A DNA stretch of 64,000 nt, from assembly GCF_009495755.1 (NCBI RefSeq), contig NZ_WIBJ01000025.1:1-64000 (forward strand), in the 5' to 3' direction. Under the pieces are notes generated by a model, which saw nothing but the letters and a program-made list of their open reading frames with translations, did no database searches and had not been told where the DNA came from. Shown piece after piece: positions 41,554 to 51,353 of this stretch. The stretch comes from Flavobacterium sp. LMO8. Lineage in GTDB: Bacteria > Bacteroidota > Bacteroidia > Flavobacteriales > Flavobacteriaceae. Both the position numbers and the translations under genes were made by a program. Within the stretch, counting starts at the first letter, position 1, and each line of letters begins with the position of its first letter.

Positions 41554-41964
41554 CTATTTTTTATAACGTAAATAATCTTGAAGTATAATTGTTGCGGCAA
41601 TTTCGTCAACCATGGCTTTATTTTGGCGTTGTTTTTTATTTAAACCGCTATCAATCATGGTTTTAAACGCCATTTTAGAAGTAAAACGTTCATCTACTCT
41701 ATTAACTGGGATTTCTGGAAAAGCTGCTTGGAATTTAGTAACAAAAGCATTGATAATTTCAGCACTTTGTGATGGTGTTCCGTCCATTTGTTTGGGTTCG
41801 CCAACAATTACACAAGCTACTTTCTCTTTCGAAAAATAATCTTTTAAAAACGCAATTGCCGTTTCGGATGGAATTGTGGTTAGCCCAAAAGCTATCATCT
41901 GGATTTCATCGGTAACGGCAATTCCTGTTCGTTTGATTCCGTAATCTATGGCTAAAATTCGCAT
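41554..41964 (-). CDS. ruvX: Putative Holliday junction resolvase RuvX
   Basis: 136 residues with the YqgF/RNase H-like fold: the first acidic residue in ILAIDYGIKRTGIA, then GEPKQMDGT and VDERFTSKMA (conserved Asp/Glu). Members act in rRNA 5' processing or Holliday junction resolution. Upstream of def on the same strand. Confidence 0.92.
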   Translation of the reverse strand: MRILAIDYGIKRTGIAVTDEIQMIAFGLTTIPSETAIAFLKDYFSKEKVACVIVGEPKQMDGTPSQSAEIINAFVTKFQAAFPEIPVNRVDERFTSKMAFKTMIDSGLNKKQRQNKAMVDEIAATIILQDYLRYKK

Positions 41965-41995
41965 TGTTGTTTATTTTCAACAAATATACGGTCAT

Positions 41996-42451
41996 TTATC
42001 TGATAATTTCAAATTCGGCTAAAGGAGCCATTCGAGCTTTATTTAGTTTTAGCGTTTTACCATCGAAATTATAATTATCAGTCATTTCTAAAATTTTGGC
42101 TAATTCTTGTTCGGTTTCCATATCTTGACAAGCCATCATTGTTGAAGCTACTTTTGAGAATTTAATACGACTTACATCTTCCTGTAATTCAAAACTTCCT
42201 GCCATACTGTTACAACCTGCATAAGCGGAAAATCTTCCTTCTGGATTGAATGTAATTCCGTATTCTTTTTCAATATTTGGATCTTTCTTTACTACTTTAC
42301 CGTTCATTTTAAGCAAGCGCCATTTAGAATTTTTAAGTTCTAAATTAACAACTTCTTCAGTTTTTGTTTCTTCTTTCACTTTTCCAGTTGCTATTTTGCA
42401 AGAAATAAAACTGAAAGCTATTATTCCTAAAATTAGAATACTTTTTTTCAT
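41996..42451 (-). CDS. META-domain lipoprotein
   Basis: 151 residues with a lipoprotein signal (FSFISC, Cys18). The META domain shows WRLLKMNGK, ITFNPEGRFSAYAGCNSMAGSFEL (the conserved GCN) and MACQDMETEQEL, characteristic of HslJ-type proteins. Such proteins are outer-membrane or periplasmic; the function is not established. Confidence 0.85.
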   Translation of the reverse strand: MKKSILILGIIAFSFISCKIATGKVKEETKTEEVVNLELKNSKWRLLKMNGKVVKKDPNIEKEYGITFNPEGRFSAYAGCNSMAGSFELQEDVSRIKFSKVASTMMACQDMETEQELAKILEMTDNYNFDGKTLKLNKARMAPLAEFEIIR

Positions 42452-42611
42452 GTTGTTTGCTTTTTGTGATTCATGTAAATTTACGATTTATTTATTAAAT
42501 CAAAAAGAATTCCAAAATTCCAAATGCACATGCTTTTTTAGAAATATTTAAAATCACAACTACTAAAATCTAAATTAGTAGTAATAAAATCATAGTATAC
42601 TTTTATATTTT

Positions 42612-44093
42612 TTATTCTTCTAATTGTAATATTTTCGCTGCATGAGTCTTAACTTGTTCAAATAGAGATTCGTTTTCATTTAATTGTTCTCCATATGAAG
42701 GAATCATTTGTTTGATTTTGGATTGCCATTCTTCTGAACTCATTTGTTTACAAAAACATCTCTCTAACAATTCAATCATAACAGATACGGCAGTTGAAGC
42801 ACCTGGAGAAGCTCCTAATAATGCAGCAATTGAACAATCTGCAGACGACACAATTTCAGTTCCAAACTGTAAAACACCTTTTCCGTTTTCGTCTTTCTTA
42901 ATAATTTGTACTCTTTTTCCAGCATGTTCTAATACCCAATCTTCCGCTTTTGCATTTGGAAAATATTCTTTTAATGCCTCAACACGCTCTTCATGTGATT
43001 GCATTACTTGCTCAATTAAGTACTTAGTTAACGGTATATTGTGTGCACCAGCATATAACATTGGCCAAAGATTACTTGTCTTTATAGATTTTAATAAATC
43101 AAAATAAGAACCTTTCTTTAAAAATTTTGTTGTAAATCCGGCATAAGGGCCAAATAACAATTCTTGCTTTCCACTAATAACTCGAGTATCTAAATGAGGG
43201 ACAGACATTGGAGGTGCTCCAATTGCAGCTTTACCATACACTTTTGCATGATGCTTATTAATAATTTCTTCATTTGTGCATCGCAACCATTGCCCACTTA
43301 CAGGAAATCCACCAAAACCTTTTCCTTCAAATATTTGAGATTTCTCTAAAAGGGGTAATGAACCGCCTCCAGCACCAATAAAAATAAATTTAGTTATAAT
43401 TTTTCGGGTCTTTCCAGTATTTAAATCTTTAACTTTAACAACCCATTCGTTATCTTTGTTCTTTTTTAATTTAGATACTTCATGCTGAAAATACATGTTG
43501 ATATTTTCTTGATTTTGTAGATATCTAAACATTTGACGAGTCAAGTTACCAAAATTCACATCGGTACCCCTCTTCATAAATGTTCCTGCAACTTGTTCGT
43601 CTTCATTTCTTCCTTCCATTACAAGTGGCATCCATTCCTTTAATTCTTTATGATCAACAGAAAATTTCATTTCTTTAAACAAAGAACACTCTGTCATCAA
43701 CTTATATCTTTTCTTTAAAAAAGAAACATTATTTTTTCCCCAAACAAAACTTAAATGAGGAACCGTTTTAATAAATTTTTCTGGAGTTTTGATAAGGTCT
43801 TCTTTAACTAAAAAAGACCAAAATTGTCTCGAAACTTCAAATTGTTCTGCAATTTGTATGGCTTTTGAAATATTTACATTGCCCTTACTATCTTGTGGAG
43901 TATAATTTAATTCGCAAAAAGCAGAATGCCCTGTTCCTGCATTATTCCAAGCATCGGAACTTTCAGTTGAGGCAGCATCTAATTTCTCAAAAATTTCAAT
44001 CGAAATATTGGGTTGTAATTGTTTTAACAACGTACCTAATGTAGCACTCATTATTCCTGAACCCACTAATACAATATCCGCTTTAACTTCCAT
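42612..44093 (-). CDS. mqo: Malate:quinone oxidoreductase
   Basis: Oxidises L-malate to oxaloacetate and passes electrons to the quinone pool at the inner membrane. 493 residues, the family norm. The FAD site is VLVGSGIMSATLGTLL, the signature NAGTGHSAFCELNYTP follows near residue 52, and LLGASPGASTAVSVM lies near residue 440. It has its own promoter box. Confidence 0.95.
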   Translation of the reverse strand: MEVKADIVLVGSGIMSATLGTLLKQLQPNISIEIFEKLDAASTESSDAWNNAGTGHSAFCELNYTPQDSKGNVNISKAIQIAEQFEVSRQFWSFLVKEDLIKTPEKFIKTVPHLSFVWGKNNVSFLKKRYKLMTECSLFKEMKFSVDHKELKEWMPLVMEGRNEDEQVAGTFMKRGTDVNFGNLTRQMFRYLQNQENINMYFQHEVSKLKKNKDNEWVVKVKDLNTGKTRKIITKFIFIGAGGGSLPLLEKSQIFEGKGFGGFPVSGQWLRCTNEEIINKHHAKVYGKAAIGAPPMSVPHLDTRVISGKQELLFGPYAGFTTKFLKKGSYFDLLKSIKTSNLWPMLYAGAHNIPLTKYLIEQVMQSHEERVEALKEYFPNAKAEDWVLEHAGKRVQIIKKDENGKGVLQFGTEIVSSADCSIAALLGASPGASTAVSVMIELLERCFCKQMSSEEWQSKIKQMIPSYGEQLNENESLFEQVKTHAAKILQLEE

Positions 44094-44120
44094 AATTAAA
44101 TGTTTTGTAAATTAAAAGCA

Positions 44121-44128
44121 CAAAGATA
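44121..44128 (-). promoter_or_regulatory. Promoter -7 box for mqo
   Basis: TATCTTTG on the minus strand fits TAnnTTTG; a TTG lies about 16 bases upstream. Confidence 0.55.
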
Positions 44129-44296
44129 TTTCATTGAATTTAACCAATTAATAACGATTTTAAATAAATATGATAAAGAAAACGTTATCGTTAATAACTA
44201 TTTCAATTTGCTTCAATATTTTTTAAAAAAAACGTAAAATATTTTATTTTGTAATGGATTGAGCTGTAATAATTCTGTAATTTTTACAAAAGATTT

Positions 44297-44304
44297 TATA
44301 TTTG
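44297..44304 (+). promoter_or_regulatory. Promoter -7 box for dapD
   Basis: TATATTTG, only 11 bases before the preferred ATG at 44316, so the leader would be very short. Confidence 0.5.
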
Positions 44305-44315
44305 CAGAAAAAAAA

Positions 44316-45131
44316 ATGAATAGTTTACAATCTACAATAGAACAAGCTTGGGAAAATAGAACTTTGCTTCAAGAAGACTCAACTCAAAAAGCCATAAGAG
44401 AAGTTATTGAATTATTAGATAATGGAAAACTTCGTGTAGCTGAACCAGTTGAAAATGGTTGGCAAGTAAACGAATGGGTCAAAAAAGCAGTGGTGATGTA
44501 CTTCCCTATTCAAAAAATGGAAACTTGGGAATCGGGTATTTTTGAATATCACGATAAAATGTTGTTGAAACGCAATTATGCAGAAAAAGGAATTCGTGTA
44601 GTTCCGAATGCAGTGGCAAGATATGGTGCTTATATTTCTTCGGGAGTAATTTTGATGCCAAGTTATGTAAACATTGGTGCTTACGTAGATGAAGGTACGA
44701 TGGTAGATACTTGGGCAACTGTGGGAAGTTGTGCACAAATTGGAAAACATGTTCATCTTTCAGGTGGTGTTGGAATTGGTGGTGTTTTAGAACCATTGCA
44801 AGCAGCTCCCGTAATAATTGAAGATGGCGCATTCATCGGTTCAAGATGTATTGTGGTCGAAGGTGTTCATGTAGGAAAAGAAGCTGTTTTAGGAGCAAAT
44901 GTATGCTTAACAGGCTCTACCAAAATTATTGATGTTACAGGTGATGAGCCTATCGAATACAAAGGAGTTGTACCAGCACGTTCGGTTGTAATTCCTGGAA
45001 GTTATACAAAAAAATTCCCAGCTGGTGATTATCAAGTACCGTGTGCAATTATCATTGGTCAAAGAAAACCTTCAACGGATTTAAAAACTTCGTTGAATGA
45101 TGCATTGAGAGAATATAACGTAGCGGTTTAG
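44316..45131 (+). CDS. dapD: 2,3,4,5-tetrahydropyridine-2,6-dicarboxylate N-succinyltransferase
   Basis: Adds succinyl from succinyl-CoA in lysine and diaminopimelate synthesis. 271 residues from the ATG at 44316; an upstream ATG at 44259 would add a 19-residue tail spanning the promoter box, so it is rejected. A left-handed hexapeptide helix is visible (GAYVDEGTMVDTWATVGSCA, GVHVGKEAVLGANVCL). It is followed four bases later by a GT9 gene on the same strand. Confidence 0.94.
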   Translation: MNSLQSTIEQAWENRTLLQEDSTQKAIREVIELLDNGKLRVAEPVENGWQVNEWVKKAVVMYFPIQKMETWESGIFEYHDKMLLKRNYAEKGIRVVPNAVARYGAYISSGVILMPSYVNIGAYVDEGTMVDTWATVGSCAQIGKHVHLSGGVGIGGVLEPLQAAPVIIEDGAFIGSRCIVVEGVHVGKEAVLGANVCLTGSTKIIDVTGDEPIEYKGVVPARSVVIPGSYTKKFPAGDYQVPCAIIIGQRKPSTDLKTSLNDALREYNVAV

Positions 45132-45135
45132 ATTA

Positions 45136-46188
45136 ATGAAAGTACTTGTCATACAAATTAAAATGATTGGTGACGTACTGGCAAGTACTGTCATTTGTGA
45201 AGCTATTAAAAAACAGCATCCAAACTGTGAAGTACATTATTTGATTCAAAAAAACACTTTCCCGGTTATAGAAAACAATCCTTTTATTGACAAAGTCTTG
45301 TTTTTTGAAGAAGAAAAATACAAAGGCTTAAGTGGATTATTTAGATTAGGAATCGAATTAAAACTAGAAAAATACGATACGGTCATTGACGTTTACGGAA
45401 AATTTCAAAGTTTAATTCCAACGTATTTAAGTGGTGCAAAAAAAAGAATTGGAACCTATAAATGGTATTCTAAACTCTTCTTAACAGAAACCGTTATTCC
45501 AGACACAGAATGCAATGGAACAGCGAATGCTTTCCGAATTTTATTAGCCAAAACGGCTATCAAAAAAGAAATTCCGCAAATTTTTCCAAAAATTCATTTG
45601 ACTCCATCTGAAATTGAAAACGCTAAAAATCAAATTATAAGTCAATTAGACGTTACGAAAAAAATTGTAATGATTAGTGTTTTAGGAAGTGGTAAAAACA
45701 AAAGTTTACCTGATGCTTCTATGGCAACCGTTTTGAATAAAATAGCCGCAACTGTTGATGTGCAATTGGTTTTTAATTATATGCCAAACCAACAAGAGGA
45801 AGCCAAAGCAATTTTTGATTTGTGTGATGCCAATGCACAATCTAAAATTATATTTGATTTTTATGTAAAAGGATTACGCGGATTCTTAGCTGTATTATCG
45901 CAATGTGATGCTTTGGTAGGAAATGAAGGCGGTGCCACTAATATGTCTAAAGCCTTAAACATTCCTACTTTTACTATTTATGCCCCTTGGATAAACAGAA
46001 CATCTTGGAATATTTTTGAAGAAACAGGTTTACACGAAATTGTTCACTTATCCGATTATTTTCCAGACTTATATAAAAACAAACACCCCAAAAACTTTAA
46101 AGAAAAAGCTTTGGAGTGGTATGATAAATTGAATCCCGAATTGTTTACCGAAAAATTACAACGATTTGTAAAAAAGATTAGTCAATAA
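45136..46188 (+). CDS. Glycosyltransferase family 9 (heptosyltransferase-like)
   Basis: 350 residues of GT-B type. It starts MKVLVIQIKMIGDVLASTVI, the family N-terminus, and carries VSVLGSGKNKSLPDAS and the C-terminal GNEGGATNMSKALNIPTFTIY (the GG..HxA-type donor motif, here with Asn-Met in the usual His place). GT9 enzymes add heptoses to lipopolysaccharide core; the sugar cannot be read here. It begins the surface-glycan locus. Confidence 0.82.
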   Translation: MKVLVIQIKMIGDVLASTVICEAIKKQHPNCEVHYLIQKNTFPVIENNPFIDKVLFFEEEKYKGLSGLFRLGIELKLEKYDTVIDVYGKFQSLIPTYLSGAKKRIGTYKWYSKLFLTETVIPDTECNGTANAFRILLAKTAIKKEIPQIFPKIHLTPSEIENAKNQIISQLDVTKKIVMISVLGSGKNKSLPDASMATVLNKIAATVDVQLVFNYMPNQQEEAKAIFDLCDANAQSKIIFDFYVKGLRGFLAVLSQCDALVGNEGGATNMSKALNIPTFTIYAPWINRTSWNIFEETGLHEIVHLSDYFPDLYKNKHPKNFKEKALEWYDKLNPELFTEKLQRFVKKISQ

Positions 46189-47122
46189 ACTTCTCTTTAT
46201 ACCATTTTACTTGTTCTTCAAGTCCTTGTTTTAAGGTTACTTTAGGTTCGTAATTTAATAATTTTCTAGCTTTATCAATAACTGCTGCTGTACGTTGCTG
46301 ATCGCCTTTTCTTGGAGGTTTGTTATCAATAATTAAGGTTTTATGCATGATTTGCTCTACTGCATTAATTCCGTCTTGCGTAGTATTCACTTCATCAGTA
46401 CCTAAGTTGATGATTTCGCCATTCACTACATCTTCTTTTCCTATTATAGCTGCTAATCCTTCTACAATATCACCAACATAGGTAAAACTTCTTTCGTGTT
46501 TAACGCTACCTTCAAATAATGGAAAAGGTTTATCGTTGTATAGGTTTTCAATTAATTTCGTGTATAATTTTTCTGGACGTTCTCTTGGCCCAAAAACCGA
46601 ATACAATCGAATGGAACATGCTTTTAATTTCCCTAAACGTTGTAACCCTAATACCAATTGTTCGGCTGCTAATTTTGTAGAACCATAAAAAGAAACAGGT
46701 TGTGCCGAAATCTTTTCATCTACTGTAGCTTCAATTCCATATACAGATGAAGTAGCAATATTTACAAACGATTTTAGATTAGGATTATAAGCTAAAACTG
46801 TATCTAATAAATTTTGAGTAGCATAAATGTTATTTCTAACATATTCCTCTAAAGTAGTATCGGATGAAATTCCAGGTTGGGCAGCCAAATGATAGATATA
46901 ATCATATGGTTTTTCGAATACTTTTGACAAGTCATCGTTTAAATCTACTCTAAAGATAGAAACTCCTTTTACTTCTATATCTTTAGCATTCATTTCCTTT
47001 AAAGCTGGACTATAATAATCGTTAAAATTATCTAATCCTACTACTTCATGACCTAATGCTACTAATTTTTCACATAAGTGTGATGCTATAAATCCTGCAG
47101 CTCCTGTTACTAATATTCGCAT
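46178..47122 (-). CDS. NAD-dependent epimerase/dehydratase
   Basis: 314 residues of the extended SDR family. The NAD motif is TGAAGFIASHLCEKL; the catalytic Ser is in ATSSVYG and the Tyr-Lys pair in YGSTK. Sequence blocks such as GLDNFNDYY recall UDP-glucuronate or UDP-glucose 4-epimerases, but the substrate is uncertain. Its last codons overlap the end of the convergent GT9 by 11 bases. It starts the minus-strand group with two GT2 enzymes and an LPS-kinase-like gene. Confidence 0.85.
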   Translation of the reverse strand: MRILVTGAAGFIASHLCEKLVALGHEVVGLDNFNDYYSPALKEMNAKDIEVKGVSIFRVDLNDDLSKVFEKPYDYIYHLAAQPGISSDTTLEEYVRNNIYATQNLLDTVLAYNPNLKSFVNIATSSVYGIEATVDEKISAQPVSFYGSTKLAAEQLVLGLQRLGKLKACSIRLYSVFGPRERPEKLYTKLIENLYNDKPFPLFEGSVKHERSFTYVGDIVEGLAAIIGKEDVVNGEIINLGTDEVNTTQDGINAVEQIMHKTLIIDNKPPRKGDQQRTAAVIDKARKLLNYEPKVTLKQGLEEQVKWYKEKFID

Positions 47123-47127
47123 ACTTA

Positions 47128-47946
47128 TTATTTTTCTTCTCTCTTAATTCCGAAAGGTGTCCATTTAATTTTTTTATCGCGCACTTCTTTTCTAATAGCT
47201 AAATTAGCGGCTAACGATTCTGGTGTTTTATATCCACGTGCATGATCTAAGTGTAAAACAATCGCTTTGTGGCGAATTTGTTTCCCTTTAACTCCATAAT
47301 TCTCTAAACGTTCTCCAAATTCTCTATCCGGTCCACCGTATTTCATTCTTTCATCATAACCGTTGATTGCAATCATATCATCTTTAAATCCAGAAGAATT
47401 ACAATTGTTAAAAGAAGGTGTTGTAGGCGAAATAATGTCTAAAAACTTAGCAATGATTCCGTCAGATCCTAATTTTAACGAATTAGAAAAATCTAATTTT
47501 TCAATTTTATTTAACCATTTCACATCAAAACATCTTTGTGAAACAATATCATCTCTTGTAATATCTTTACTTGTTTTCATTGGAAGTTTGCAATATCCTC
47601 CCGATAAAAATTTTCCTTTTTCTGCTTGTTTCGCGTGCACTTCTACGAAATCAGCTCTTGGAATACAATCACCATCAGTCATGATAATATATTCATTAGC
47701 AGCTTCTACAATGGCAACATTTAAAATTTCTTGTCTTCTGTACCCTAAATCTTCATGCCATAAATGACGTACTGGAACTGGATAATCTTTAGCATAAGAA
47801 TCTATTAATTCTTTTGTTGAAGGTCGAGAACCATCATCGGCAATTATTAATTCAAAATCTTTATAAGTTTGTACGCTATAACCTATAAGGACCTTTTCAA
47901 GCCATTCCTCTGCATTATAAGTACTTACTACTACTGTTATTTTCAT
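47128..47946 (-). CDS. Glycosyltransferase family 2, copy 1
   Basis: 272 residues, GT-A type. The nucleotide-binding Asp is in ADDGSRPS, the metal site in MTDGDCIPR. A C-terminal galactosyltransferase-type region carries GGPDREFGERL and LHLDHARGY. It is six bases upstream (in transcription) of the epimerase and is paralogous to the next gene. No signal or membrane segment. Confidence 0.85.
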   Translation of the reverse strand: MKITVVVSTYNAEEWLEKVLIGYSVQTYKDFELIIADDGSRPSTKELIDSYAKDYPVPVRHLWHEDLGYRRQEILNVAIVEAANEYIIMTDGDCIPRADFVEVHAKQAEKGKFLSGGYCKLPMKTSKDITRDDIVSQRCFDVKWLNKIEKLDFSNSLKLGSDGIIAKFLDIISPTTPSFNNCNSSGFKDDMIAINGYDERMKYGGPDREFGERLENYGVKGKQIRHKAIVLHLDHARGYKTPESLAANLAIRKEVRDKKIKWTPFGIKREEK

Positions 47947-47969
47947 TCTTTATATTTTTTAGAAACGGT

Positions 47970-48782
47970 TTATTCTGAAACAATTCCGTTTTTAATTCTA
48001 ATGATATTATGTTTTATATTAAAACGTCTAATTTCTATATTTGCGGCAATTTTTTCTTGATCTGCATATCCTCTTTCATGATGCAAATGTAAGCAAATTG
48101 CGTCGTATCTTATTTGTTTTGCTAAGATTCCTAGATTAAACAAACGCTCACCCACTTCTCTATCCAATCCGCCGTAATGCATATCTTGATTAAAACCATT
48201 GATAGCTAATAAATCTTCTTTAAAAACAGAAGAATTATGTCCGTTAAAAGTTTTCTTAGTTGTTGTGACCCAATTCATAAAACTTGCAAAATATTTATTC
48301 TTTGAAAGCTTAGATACTTTAAAACTAAAATTTAATCCATTACTAACCAACCATTTAATCGAAAAACAATTTTGATTTATGATATCATTTTCAGAAATAA
48401 AAGTAGATAGATGCAAAGGTAATTTAAAATATCCACCTGATAAAAAATATCCTTTTTGTTGGTGTTTTAAATGTGCTTTTACAAAGTTTTCTCTTGGAAT
48501 ACAATCACCATCGGTAAAAAGAAGATAATCAGCAGTAGCTTTTAAAATTGCTTTATTTAAAATTTCAGATTTACGAAATCCATTATCCTCTTGCCATACA
48601 TGTAAAATTGGGTATTTAAATTTAGAAGAAAAACTTTCAATAATTTGTTGGGTTTTTATAGTAGAACCATCATCTGCAATTACTAATTCAAAATCTGTTT
48701 CAGTTTGAACACTGTAACCAATTAGCACTTTACGTAACCAATCTTCCGAATTGTATGTTGTAATTATTACAGATAATTTCAT
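47970..48782 (-). CDS. Glycosyltransferase family 2, copy 2
   Basis: 270 residues with the same domain order as its neighbour: ADDGSTIKT, FTDGDCIPR, GLDREVGERL and LHLHHERGY. Many residues are identical with copy 1, which points to a tandem duplication with later divergence, probably allowing different acceptors. It is read before copy 1 in the same operon. Confidence 0.84.
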   Translation of the reverse strand: MKLSVIITTYNSEDWLRKVLIGYSVQTETDFELVIADDGSTIKTQQIIESFSSKFKYPILHVWQEDNGFRKSEILNKAILKATADYLLFTDGDCIPRENFVKAHLKHQQKGYFLSGGYFKLPLHLSTFISENDIINQNCFSIKWLVSNGLNFSFKVSKLSKNKYFASFMNWVTTTKKTFNGHNSSVFKEDLLAINGFNQDMHYGGLDREVGERLFNLGILAKQIRYDAICLHLHHERGYADQEKIAANIEIRRFNIKHNIIRIKNGIVSE

Positions 48783-48806
48783 CTAATATTATAAAAAGTG
48801 AAAATA

Positions 48807-49571
48807 CTACTTTTTCCAGAACTTTAATTTCTTTTTAAGTCTTTTTTTTCTAAAATGTTGTTGTTGAAATTTTTGAGTAGCATTCCACATTTCATCAAAG
48901 ACTAACTCATTATTTTCTCCAGACAATTTTGCATATTCTTCACTCATTATTTGTACAATATCCTTTCTGGAAGTAAGTTTAGAAAAATTATTCATTCGTT
49001 CAATAAAAGTCATTTTTTTATTAAAATTGGTTCTGTTCAAATCAACTAAATAAAAATCATAATTTCCATCTCCTAAATCTTTTATCAGAGTATTGCCTGA
49101 AGAATGATCGATAAATTCAATATTTGATTGATGTAATTTATAAGTAAAAGCAACAAACTGTTTTAAAATTGCTGTTTTTTTTACCTCATCATCAATATCT
49201 AATAATTCACGAAATCTAAAGTCGGTTTTTAAAAACTCACAAACATAATAGCTTTCATTTAATCCAATTGTATCAAAATTTTCATAATAAGCTATTGGTA
49301 TTGGAGTACCAATTCCTTTTTGTAACAAAATATTCGCAAATTCAAAAGAACGTTTTGCTTTACTTTTTCTGAAATAAGTATAAATTATTTTATTAAAAAT
49401 ATGAGGCTTTTTAAATGCTTTAACACAAATCGTTAAATTGTCTATTTCAAAAATTTTTAAACTATTTCTGTTTCCTTCATAGATAAAAGTTCCTTGGCGG
49501 TAATAATTAACTATGCAATTATAGACAACTTCATTTCTTTTTTCGAAATCGGGATTAAAAATACTTTTCAT
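48807..49571 (-). CDS. Lipopolysaccharide kinase-like (Kdo kinase/WaaP) protein
   Basis: 254 residues of the protein-kinase-like superfamily: the catalytic block IDHSSGNTL and the metal-binding FYLVDLNRTNF match Kdo kinase and WaaP. The role is probably phosphorylation of a core sugar. The start at 49571 (MKSIFNPDFEKRN) is preferred over 49589 because no leader remains otherwise. The C-terminus is strongly basic (FRKKRLKKKLKFWKK), suited to the membrane face. Confidence 0.78.
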   Translation of the reverse strand: MKSIFNPDFEKRNEVVYNCIVNYYRQGTFIYEGNRNSLKIFEIDNLTICVKAFKKPHIFNKIIYTYFRKSKAKRSFEFANILLQKGIGTPIPIAYYENFDTIGLNESYYVCEFLKTDFRFRELLDIDDEVKKTAILKQFVAFTYKLHQSNIEFIDHSSGNTLIKDLGDGNYDFYLVDLNRTNFNKKMTFIERMNNFSKLTSRKDIVQIMSEEYAKLSGENNELVFDEMWNATQKFQQQHFRKKRLKKKLKFWKK

Positions 49572-49651
49572 AGTGCGAAAATAAAACAATGTTGGCTATT
49601 TACGTTCAAATATAAATTATTTTATAGATTTGTATAATAAAAAAAACTTAA

Positions 49652-50543
49652 ATGAATATATTCAAATCTATAAAAAGAAATATTACAAAAAGAAATGTTA
49701 TCCATTCTATTTTAGAAAAAGATCAACAAAACATTGATGTTGTAAATATTCACAGAATAAACTTGAATAATGTAGGGGATTTTTATTGTGCTCCTCATCA
49801 ATTATTTTGATGTTTTAAAAGGAAAAAGTTTAGATATTTTTGATTACAAAAGTGAAGATAAAACAATTCGCACGCATTTTATAAATGAAATTTCAAATCG
49901 TTCCATAATTCTTGGTGGTGGAGGTTTGTTAAATAGAGAAGGATTTGCCTTACAAATGAAAATGTTTGAAAAACTTACCAATAAAGAAAAAAAAATAGTG
50001 CTTTGGGGTGTTGGTCACAACGAAAAATCGCCAAAAACCTATGGTAAAGTTTCAAAATACAACATAGACATCAACAAATTTGGATTGGTAGGAACAAGAG
50101 ATTATAGTATGCCTGGAGAATATGTTCCATGTGTAAGTTGTTTACATCCAATTTTTGATTTAAAAATTGACAACAATAAAGAAATAGGTATAGTATTACA
50201 TAAGGATACTATAAAAAAGGCAGCATAAATGACAAATTTAAGAATTTTGCAACATTGTCAAATTCTACAAATTTTGAAGATTTAATAAATTTTATTGGAA
50301 GACCAAAAAACATAATTACTGATAGTTACCACACCATGTATTGAGCAATGATTATGAAAAAAAGGTAATTACAATTCCTAATTCATCTAAATTTTACGAT
50401 TTTAAATACAAACCAATTATTTCAAATTTTGAAGATACTTTAAGTAATTTAAATAAAGAAATAATTTATGAGGGCTTTTAGATGAGTGTCGAGAAATAAA
50501 CTACAAATTTTCGGAGAAAGTTTTTAACAATTTAAATTTGTAA
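49652..50543 (+). pseudogene. Polysaccharide pyruvyltransferase family, multiply frameshifted
   Basis: The gene reads MNIFKSIKRN…NLNNVGDFYCAPHQ, then one extra T in ATTATTTT near 49800 shifts frame; the second segment (YFDVLKGKSLDIFDYKSEDK, SIILGGGGLLNREG, VLWGVGHNEK) ends at 50228; a further small indel leads to DKFKNFATL…IITDSYHTMY, where TGG is TGA (50342-50344 region). Losses of an A in the A7 run and of a T near 50480 follow, before FDECREINYKFSEKVF-like codons and a final TAA at 50541-50543. At least five disabling changes, no single-event explanation. Confidence 0.85.
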
Positions 50544-50580
50544 TTATTTTTTTAAATTAAGTAAAATCAATACAAAGTTA

Positions 50581-50588
50581 TACCTTTG
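50581..50588 (+). promoter_or_regulatory. Promoter -7 box for methyltransferase
   Basis: TACCTTTG fits TAnnTTTG, 25 bases before the ATG at 50614. Confidence 0.5.
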
Positions 50589-50613
50589 CATTTTATTAAA
50601 ACAAACTAAAACC

Positions 50614-51333
50614 ATGAACGATTATAGGTTAATATTTCAAAAAAGAGCAAACGATTACCATTTTGCAATGCAGAAATACCCTAAAGCAAGAATATATGAA
50701 TTTAATAGCTTAATAGGTACAACTGATTTTTCAAAAGCGATTGAAATTTTAGATATTCCATCTGGAGGGGCTTACTTAAAAAATTTCTTACCTAAACATA
50801 TTAATTTAACTTCTTGTGATTTTTCGGAAGGATTTACTAATAACGAAATTAAACTTGCTAATCCTGAAAATCTACCGTTTGAATCAAATACTTTTGATTG
50901 TATTTTTTCACTTAGCGGTATGCATCATTTAAATAATGTCCCTTTATTTGTAGAAGAATCTTTGAGAATAATTAAAAATGATGGAGAATTTATTTTTGCA
51001 GATGTAAAAAAGGGAACTTCTGTAGATGTTTTTTTAAATCAATTTGTTAATGAATATAATTCATTAGGACACCAAGGAAATTTTTTCTTTGAAGATTATT
51101 TTATTAATTATCCTACTATACAAAATAAAATTATAGAATGTAAATACAACCAATATCCATTTCTATTTGAAAACAAAAGTGATATGATAATTTTCTTTAG
51201 ATTATTCTTTGGTTTAGACAAAGCTACTGACGATATTATTTATGATGGTGTAAGAGATATTCTAGGAATTCAAAATACAAAAAACGGTTTAGAAGTAAAT
51301 TGGGGATTAATACAGTTTAAATTAAAAAAATAA
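50614..51333 (+). CDS. Class I SAM-dependent methyltransferase, variant motif I
   Basis: 239 residues with a UbiE/Methyltransf_11-like order: motif I is ILDIPSGGAYL, then CDFSEG, FDCIFSLSGMHHLNN and FIFADVKKG. The Pro-Ser of motif I differs from the usual GxGxG glycine loop and still has two Gly. The C-terminal third is longer than in plain MTases (FFRLFFGLDKATDD). It may methylate a glycan or lipid in this locus, on position alone. Confidence 0.78.
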   Translation: MNDYRLIFQKRANDYHFAMQKYPKARIYEFNSLIGTTDFSKAIEILDIPSGGAYLKNFLPKHINLTSCDFSEGFTNNEIKLANPENLPFESNTFDCIFSLSGMHHLNNVPLFVEESLRIIKNDGEFIFADVKKGTSVDVFLNQFVNEYNSLGHQGNFFFEDYFINYPTIQNKIIECKYNQYPFLFENKSDMIIFFRLFFGLDKATDDIIYDGVRDILGIQNTKNGLEVNWGLIQFKLKK

Positions 51334-51353
51334 TTTAAACTGTATTAAATAAA

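Noticed and set aside
44259..44315. N-terminal extension of DapD from an earlier ATG
   Set aside because: The extension crosses the promoter box at 44297-44304 and is unlike family N-termini.
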